Shown piece by piece: positions 7,025-9,879 of a stretch of DNA of 9,879 bases (its first letter is position 1; each line of letters opens with the position of its first letter). This DNA is from an uncultured Eggerthella sp. Lineage in GTDB: Bacteria; Actinomycetota; Coriobacteriia; Coriobacteriales; Eggerthellaceae. Made by a program: the position numbers and the translations under genes. The notes under the pieces are model-generated. The model saw only the letters and a program-made list of their open reading frames with translations. It was not told the DNA's origin and did no database searches. Where the stretch lies: NCBI GenBank assembly GCA_900546175.1, contig URBX01000015.1:1-9879 (forward strand), in the 5' to 3' direction.

Positions 7025-7423
7025 TTATTTCAAATCTTCGAGTCTACCATGCTCTTCGTAGCGAGTGTGGCGAGTCATTTTGTTGTTTTCGTCAACGAAA
7101 ACAACATGAGGGGCATTATCAGGGTCTTCAAATTCTTCAGGAGTCATCTTTGCATAGCACATGATAATAACAGGATCACCAACGCTTACGCAGTGAGCCG
7201 CTGCACCGTTGAGGCAGATTACGCCACTGCCTGGTTCGCCTTTGATAGTGTACGTAACTAAACGCTTGCCGTTGTTGCAATTAACTACGTGAACTTTTTC
7301 ATACTCATAGATGCCTGCTGCTTCCATGAGTTCAGAATCAATAGTAATAGATCCAATGTAGTCAGGCTCAGCCTGGGTGCAGATTGCGCGATGAATCTTA
7401 CCTTTTAATACATCGATTTGCAT
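7025..7423 (-). CDS. panD: Aspartate 1-decarboxylase precursor
   Basis: Pyruvoyl-dependent decarboxylase that turns L-aspartate into beta-alanine, the second substrate of PanC, in the cytosol as a tetramer. The 132-residue precursor has the self-cleavage site at the canonical place, Gly24-Ser25 in YIGSITID; Ser25 becomes the pyruvoyl group. The other catalytic residues are in register with the E. coli enzyme: Lys9, Arg54, Thr57 and Tyr58 (RLVTY), and the NGAAAH motif near residue 75. Length is normal. The ATG is the only in-frame start before the conserved MQIDVLKGKIHRA. The Shine-Dalgarno AAAGGAG (7436-7442) is 12 bases upstream, longer than usual, and another out-of-frame ATG lies between. 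It is third in a panB-panC-panD cluster, 75 bases after panC. Confidence 0.95.
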   Translation of the reverse strand: MQIDVLKGKIHRAICTQAEPDYIGSITIDSELMEAAGIYEYEKVHVVNCNNGKRLVTYTIKGEPGSGVICLNGAAAHCVSVGDPVIIMCYAKMTPEEFEDPDNAPHVVFVDENNKMTRHTRYEEHGRLEDLK

Positions 7424-7445
7424 TTTTGAGTCATGCTCCTTTTAG

Positions 7446-7459
7446 TGTTCTTCTGAACA
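7446..7459. promoter_or_regulatory. Small dyad before the panD ribosome binding site
   Basis: TGTTC (7446-7450) and GAACA (7455-7459) can form a 5-bp stem with a 4-base loop, between the long panC/panD stem-loop and the panD Shine-Dalgarno. It is short enough to be chance and could just be spacer. Confidence 0.2.
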
Positions 7460-7463
7460 ATTG

Positions 7464-7496
7464 TACCTACACTGCTAGTCTAACAGTGTCCAGGTA
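7464..7496. promoter_or_regulatory. Long near-palindrome in the panC-panD intercistronic gap
   Basis: The core 7469-7489 is a near-perfect 21-bp dyad centred on 7479: ACACTG and CAGTGT as outer arms, TAG and CTA as inner arms, and one C/A mismatch pair between them that becomes a G-U wobble in the minus-strand RNA. Outside it, TACCT (7464-7468) can pair with AGGTA (7492-7496) past a two-base bulge. It begins two bases after the panC stop codon. There is no T-run after it on the panC strand, so it is a poor rho-independent terminator. An mRNA-processing or stabilising hairpin, or a DNA operator, is more likely. Confidence 0.55.
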
Positions 7497-7498
7497 TT

Positions 7499-8350
7499 TT
7501 ATTCGGTAAAATCGAATAAATAATTGTCAATCAATCGAGTGGTGCCAATATAGACCGCAATTGCAACCAAACCGCTTTCTTCAAGGGTTTCAACAGGCTG
7601 CATGTTGCCAAGGTCAACAACTTCAACATAGTCAATCTTGCTCATTGGCTCTGCGTTGATGATTTCTGTTACTGCATTAGCAATAACAGCGGTGTTGCGC
7701 TCGCCCTTTTCGATAAGTTCTTGAGCTTTAAAAATGGAACGAGAAAGGCAAAGAGCTGCTTTTCGTTCTTCGTCTGAGAGATAAGTGTTACGGCTCGATT
7801 TAGCAAGACCGTCATCTTCGCGAACAATTGGGCAACCATATACCTTTACGCGCATGTTTAAGTCGGAAACCATACGCTTGATAATTGCTAACTGCTGAGC
7901 ATCTTTTTGACCGAAGAACGCTTTGTCAGGATCAATGATATTGAAAAGCTTGTTTACAACGGTGCAAACACCACGGAAGTGACCAGGACGCTTTGCGCCG
8001 CAAAGAGTATCGGTGAGGGTTTCCATCTCAACGTATGTGTTGTAGTTCTTAGGATACATTTCCTCAACACTTGGGTGGAACACTACGTCTACCCCTTTGC
8101 TTTCAGCAATTGCTGCATCGCGATCAAGGTCGCGAGGGTAGTTGTCATAGTCCTCATCAGGACCAAACTGGATAGGATTTACAAAAACGCTTGCTACTAC
8201 ACGGTCGCATTCTTTGCGAGCGCGCTCCATCAGAGACATATGGCCTTCATGAAGAGCTCCCATAGTAGGGGTGAGGCCAATGGTGAGGCCTTCTGCTTTC
8301 CACAGGGCTACTTGTTCTTTCATTTCAGCAACTGTGGTAATAATTTTCAT
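7499..8350 (-). CDS. panC: Pantothenate synthetase (pantoate--beta-alanine ligase)
   Basis: Joins pantoate and beta-alanine with ATP to give pantothenate, AMP and pyrophosphate, by a pantoyl-adenylate intermediate, in the cytosol. The 283-residue product belongs to the nucleotidylyltransferase superfamily. It has the HIGH-type signature TPTMGALHEGH (27-37), SVFVNPIQFGP (54-64), the RPGHFRGVCTVVNKLFNI segment with its pantoate-side residues, FFGQKDAQQLAII (145-157) and the KMSKS-like GLAKSSRNTYLS (181-192). The reading frame is open further upstream to 8458, but the ATG at 8350 has GGAGGAAACA directly before it and the conserved family N-terminus starts there. Length is normal. It is second in the pan cluster, 135 bases after panB, with a long hairpin in that gap. 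Confidence 0.96.
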   Translation of the reverse strand: MKIITTVAEMKEQVALWKAEGLTIGLTPTMGALHEGHMSLMERARKECDRVVASVFVNPIQFGPDEDYDNYPRDLDRDAAIAESKGVDVVFHPSVEEMYPKNYNTYVEMETLTDTLCGAKRPGHFRGVCTVVNKLFNIIDPDKAFFGQKDAQQLAIIKRMVSDLNMRVKVYGCPIVREDDGLAKSSRNTYLSDEERKAALCLSRSIFKAQELIEKGERNTAVIANAVTEIINAEPMSKIDYVEVVDLGNMQPVETLEESGLVAIAVYIGTTRLIDNYLFDFTE

Positions 8351-8402
8351 TGTTTCCTCCTGTAAGGACTCGCATAAAACTATATGCTTGCAAACTTGCA
8401 AC

Positions 8403-8408
8403 ATTATA
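8403..8408 (-). promoter_or_regulatory. TATAAT -10 candidate for a separate panC transcript
   Basis: A perfect TATAAT on the minus strand lies 52 bases before the panC start and directly after the panB-panC hairpin. No good -35 is found 16-18 bases upstream, where the hairpin arm (AGGGAA/AAGGGA) lies. It could restart transcription after the hairpin, or be chance in AT-rich DNA. Confidence 0.3.
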
Positions 8409-8413
8409 AACAA

Positions 8414-8459
8414 AATGCGCCCGCTTCCCTTTAAAAAATAAAAAAGAAACGAGCGCATT
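8414..8459 (-). terminator. Long stem-loop in the panB-panC gap, possible attenuating terminator
   Basis: Read as minus-strand RNA, the arm at 8459-8444 (AATGCGCTCGTTTCTT) pairs with the arm at 8429-8414 (GGGAAGCGGGCGCATT). That gives 16 pairs including several G-U wobbles, with an AT-only loop of 14 bases. The wobbles appear only on the minus strand; the plus strand would have C-A mismatches, which points to an RNA role on the pan strand. The stem ends in TT and continues TTGTTT, so it resembles a weak terminator. It starts 26 bases after the panB stop. Confidence 0.5.
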
Positions 8460-8485
8460 AATAGTATTTACAAATAGTCAACTAA

Positions 8486-9310
8486 TTAGTAGAGCTTTTC
8501 CAAAACGCTATCGTTGTCGGCAAATACGTGCTCAGGACCTGGGAAGGTACCTGCTTTTACTTCTTCGTCGTAAGTTCTGAAAGCATCAACCATGATTTCG
8601 CCAACATTTGCGAAGTGCTTAACAAATTTTGGCTTGAAGTCTCCCATTGCGAGCATGTCTTGGTAAACCAAAACCTGGCCGTCACAGCTTGCGCCTGCAC
8701 CAATGCCAATAACAGGGATAGAAATTTGCTTGGAAGCAAATTCTGCCAATTTTGGAGGAACGCATTCAACTACAACTGCGAATGCACCTGCTTCTTCTAC
8801 TGCTTTCAAGTCGGAAATGAGCTTGTTTGCGGTAGCATCATCTTTGCCTTGAACCTTAAAGCCTCCGAAGGTGTTTACCGATTGAGGAGTGAGGCCAACA
8901 TGAGCGCAAACAGGAATACCTGCCTGAACCATTGCTTTAATTGCAGGAGCAACCTCTGGGCCGCCTTCAAGCTTAACGGCACCAGCACGACCTTCTTTCA
9001 TAAGTCGTCCTGCATTTTCAAGTGCCTTCTCAACTGACACCTGGTAAGACATGAAAGGCATATCGCAAATAACCAGAGCGTTCTTTGCGCCACGAGCAAC
9101 TGCTGCGCAGTGGTGAATCATGTCTTCTACGGTGACAGAAAGCGTGTCCTCGTAGCCGAGCATAGTGTTTCCTAAAGAGTCGCCAACTAAAATAGAGTTG
9201 ACACCTGCCTTATCTACCAAGCAAGCGGTAGTATAGTCATAGCAGGTAAGCATTGAAATTTTGGTGCCTTCCTTCTTCATTTTTGCGAAGGTGGCAACAG
9301 TGTTTTTCAT
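8486..9310 (-). CDS. panB: 3-methyl-2-oxobutanoate hydroxymethyltransferase (ketopantoate synthase)
   Basis: First committed step of pantothenate synthesis: transfers a hydroxymethyl group from 5,10-methylene-tetrahydrofolate to 2-oxoisovalerate, giving ketopantoate, in the cytosol as an oligomer of TIM barrels. The 274-residue protein has the Mg ligands in family context: Asp44 in LVGDSLGN, Asp83 in ICDMPFMSY and Glu115 in AVKLEGG. The catalytic Glu182 is in VVVECVP. HVGLTPQSVNTFGGFKVQG (137-155) and PVIGIGAGASCDGQVLVYQDML (199-220) are signature segments. Length is normal. The start is the ATG at 9310; its Shine-Dalgarno is weak (GAAAGAAGAG close to the ATG). It is first of the three pan genes on this strand. 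The ketopantoate reductase gene (panE) that normally links panB to panC in the pathway is not in the window. Confidence 0.96.
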   Translation of the reverse strand: MKNTVATFAKMKKEGTKISMLTCYDYTTACLVDKAGVNSILVGDSLGNTMLGYEDTLSVTVEDMIHHCAAVARGAKNALVICDMPFMSYQVSVEKALENAGRLMKEGRAGAVKLEGGPEVAPAIKAMVQAGIPVCAHVGLTPQSVNTFGGFKVQGKDDATANKLISDLKAVEEAGAFAVVVECVPPKLAEFASKQISIPVIGIGAGASCDGQVLVYQDMLAMGDFKPKFVKHFANVGEIMVDAFRTYDEEVKAGTFPGPEHVFADNDSVLEKLY

Positions 9311-9331
9311 TGTGCTCTTCTTTCTTTTCGT

Positions 9332-9349
9332 TGTAGATACCCCTCTACA
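9332..9349 (-). promoter_or_regulatory. Perfect dyad in the panB leader
   Basis: TGTAGA (9332-9337) and TCTACA (9344-9349) flank a six-base centre (GGGGTA on the panB strand). It lies about 21 bases before the panB start, close to the weak ribosome binding site. It could be an mRNA hairpin influencing translation or a protein site. No known regulator is recognised. Confidence 0.4.
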
Positions 9350-9361
9350 TATTTACCTATG

Positions 9362-9378
9362 TGGCAGCAACTATGCCA
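9362..9378. promoter_or_regulatory. TGGCA-N7-TGCCA dyad upstream of panB
   Basis: A perfect 5-7-5 inverted repeat lies 52 bases before the panB start. It overlaps TTGGCA, a possible weak -35 for panB, and lies just downstream of the better promoter candidate at 9404-9431. This is the usual place for an operator. The identity of any regulator is unknown. Confidence 0.4.
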
Positions 9379-9403
9379 AGCTAACACAGTGCTACTCATG
9401 CAT

Positions 9404-9431
9404 ACTATAAAGATAAAGTCACGTTAGTGAA
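9404..9431 (-). promoter_or_regulatory. Candidate promoter of the panBCD cluster
   Basis: On the minus strand TTCACT (plus 9426-9431) is followed after 16 bases by TATAGT (plus 9404-9409), with 4 of 6 and 5 of 6 matches to the sigma-70 consensus. The start would be near 9397, with a leader of about 87 bases that contains both dyads listed above. Confidence 0.4.
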
Positions 9432-9475
9432 GAAATAATTTTGATGAATAGCCAAGAAGTGAAGCCCTAAAGGCT

Positions 9476-9494
9476 AAAAATGTGGGCATTTTTT
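9476..9494. terminator. Weak AT-rich hairpin with T-run in the right spacer
   Basis: AAAAATG (9476-9482) and CATTTTT (9487-9493) flank a TGGG loop and one more T follows. It is bidirectional in form but has only two G-C pairs, so it would be a weak terminator. It separates the panB upstream region from the AT-rich block to the right. A competing pairing of GCCC (9464-9467) with GGGC (9484-9487) is possible. Confidence 0.25.
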
Positions 9495-9734
9495 GAACAA
9501 ATTCAACAAACCGAAACAATTCACAGAATAATCTTTGATATCTTGAATATTTTTTAAGCGAAACGAGTGGTAATCCTTAGATTTGCATCTACGCAAGCAT
9601 CATAGTTTCTTTATGAGAAAGAAAATGCCAGTGTTTTCGCAAGTATATTTTCATACTTTATATATTAGTAATAAGAACTCACCAGAAACCTACTTGAGAA
9701 CGCGTTCAAAAAAAGTTATGAATTATAGGGAGAC
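9495..9734. other. AT-rich spacer without a convincing gene
   Basis: About 240 bases of AT-rich DNA. The open frames here are short, lack a Shine-Dalgarno sequence and have unlikely composition. The only structures are a perfect dyad AAGTAT/ATACTT (9641-9658) and a weak promoter-like pair around it (TTCGCA 9636-9641, 17 bases, TATATA 9659-9664, plus strand). A small non-coding RNA cannot be excluded. Otherwise I see nothing in it. Confidence 0.5.
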
Positions 9735-9751
9735 ACCCGGGTACGTGGCGT

Positions 9752-9780
9752 TTGACAATCTGTTATGGCGGTGATAAAGT
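9752..9780 (+). promoter_or_regulatory. Sigma-70-type promoter reading out of the right edge
   Basis: A perfect -35 TTGACA (9752-9757) is followed by exactly 17 bases and TAAAGT (9775-9780), 4 of 6 matches to the -10 consensus. An 8-bp palindrome ACCCGGGT (9735-9742) lies about ten bases upstream of the -35, in a short GC-rich patch. The start would be near 9787, giving a leader of roughly 95 or more bases for the gene beyond the window. This is the best-formed promoter in the window. Confidence 0.65.
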
Positions 9781-9815
9781 TTCGCTTCGCGTCTAATAAA
9801 AGGCGATGTTTTTCC

Positions 9816-9836
9816 GTGCGTAACTGCAGAACGCAC
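9816..9836 (+). promoter_or_regulatory. Stem-loop in the leader of the off-window gene
   Basis: GTGCGT (9816-9821) pairs perfectly with ACGCAC (9831-9836) around a 9-base loop, and TTC/GAA extend the stem past one mismatch. No T-run follows, so it is not a terminator. It lies between the promoter and the ribosome binding site and would be part of the 5' leader. Its stem is close in sequence to the GTGCGC/GCGCAC stem ahead of the PAP2 gene. Confidence 0.45.
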
Positions 9837-9868
9837 AGAAAACAAATGGTGAAGGCATTCTATTTAAG

Positions 9869-9876
9869 AAAAGGAG
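9869..9876 (+). promoter_or_regulatory. Ribosome binding site of a gene starting past the window
   Basis: AAAAGGAG three bases from the right edge is a strong Shine-Dalgarno sequence downstream of the promoter at 9752. The start codon is expected within about ten bases after the window end. No coding part is visible, so the product is unknown. Confidence 0.6.
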
Positions 9877-9879
9877 TTG

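Noticed and set aside
7907..8365. Long open frame antisense to panC, and similar frames antisense to panB, guaA and pcrA
   Set aside because: They are mirror frames of well-supported conserved genes, with no ribosome binding sites or recognisable motifs.
8351..8458. N-terminal extension of panC by 36 residues
   Set aside because: The extension runs through the panB-panC hairpin and A/T-rich spacer, and the conserved family N-terminus with GGAGG before it begins at 8350.
9440..9560. Possible tRNA, riboswitch or small RNA in the right spacer
   Set aside because: No cloverleaf, TPsiC-like box or known riboswitch core is visible; only short AT-rich hairpins are present.
9583..9774. 63-residue open frame on the plus strand
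   Set aside because: It begins with TTG without a ribosome binding site, runs into the promoter at 9752, and has no recognisable domain or sensible composition.
9556..9787. Nine-base inverted pair AAGCGAAAC (9556-9564) and GTTTCGCTT (9779-9787)
   Set aside because: A single 9-base match in a spacer of this size is about as expected by chance, and the distance is too long for a simple operator.

Overview
The window is a stretch of ordinary bacterial chromosome with moderate, slightly AT-rich composition. It carries six complete protein genes and the upstream region of a seventh that begins just past the right edge. I see no RNA gene, phage, insertion sequence, CRISPR array or sign of recent gene transfer within any coding region. 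The combination of a CBS-domain family II pyrophosphatase without a DRTGG domain, a PcrA helicase with a Gly/Ser-rich linker before a C-terminal Tudor-like domain, and the general protein style fits a low-to-mid-GC member of the Coriobacteriia (Actinomycetota), for example near Atopobium/Olsenella. That placement is inference from style and has not been checked by any search.

Layout, left to right. guaA (GMP synthase) lies on the minus strand and starts with GTG. It is divergent from a plus-strand membrane PAP2 phosphatase that carries a long disordered Gln/Tyr/Gly-rich tail. About 200 bases of spacer between them hold three consecutive stem-loops, and the last one touches the ribosome binding site of the phosphatase gene. 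After the phosphatase comes a short spacer with a GC-rich REP-like sequence and a strong terminator-type hairpin. pcrA (UvrD-family helicase) follows almost immediately, then a CBS-domain Mn-dependent pyrophosphatase; these two are on the plus strand and probably co-transcribed. A perfect 18-bp bidirectional terminator separates them from a converging minus-strand pantothenate cluster transcribed panB, panC, panD. The last ~570 bases hold no convincing gene. They contain the panB upstream region, AT-rich non-coding DNA, and a well-formed sigma-70-type promoter with a structured leader and ribosome binding site facing out of the window.

Function. panB and panC make pantoate (by way of ketopantoate) and pantothenate, and panD supplies the beta-alanine, so together they give vitamin B5 for coenzyme A. 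The ketopantoate reductase step (panE) is not in the window. guaA completes GMP synthesis and releases pyrophosphate, which the CBS pyrophosphatase can hydrolyse under adenine-nucleotide control. pcrA serves DNA repair and clearing of transcription conflicts. I find no clear undescribed multi-gene system. The most interesting signals are in the spacers: a terminator-like hairpin lying in the pcrA leader with no room for a promoter after it, long stem-loops in both intercistronic gaps of the pan cluster, and the structured leader of the PAP2 gene.
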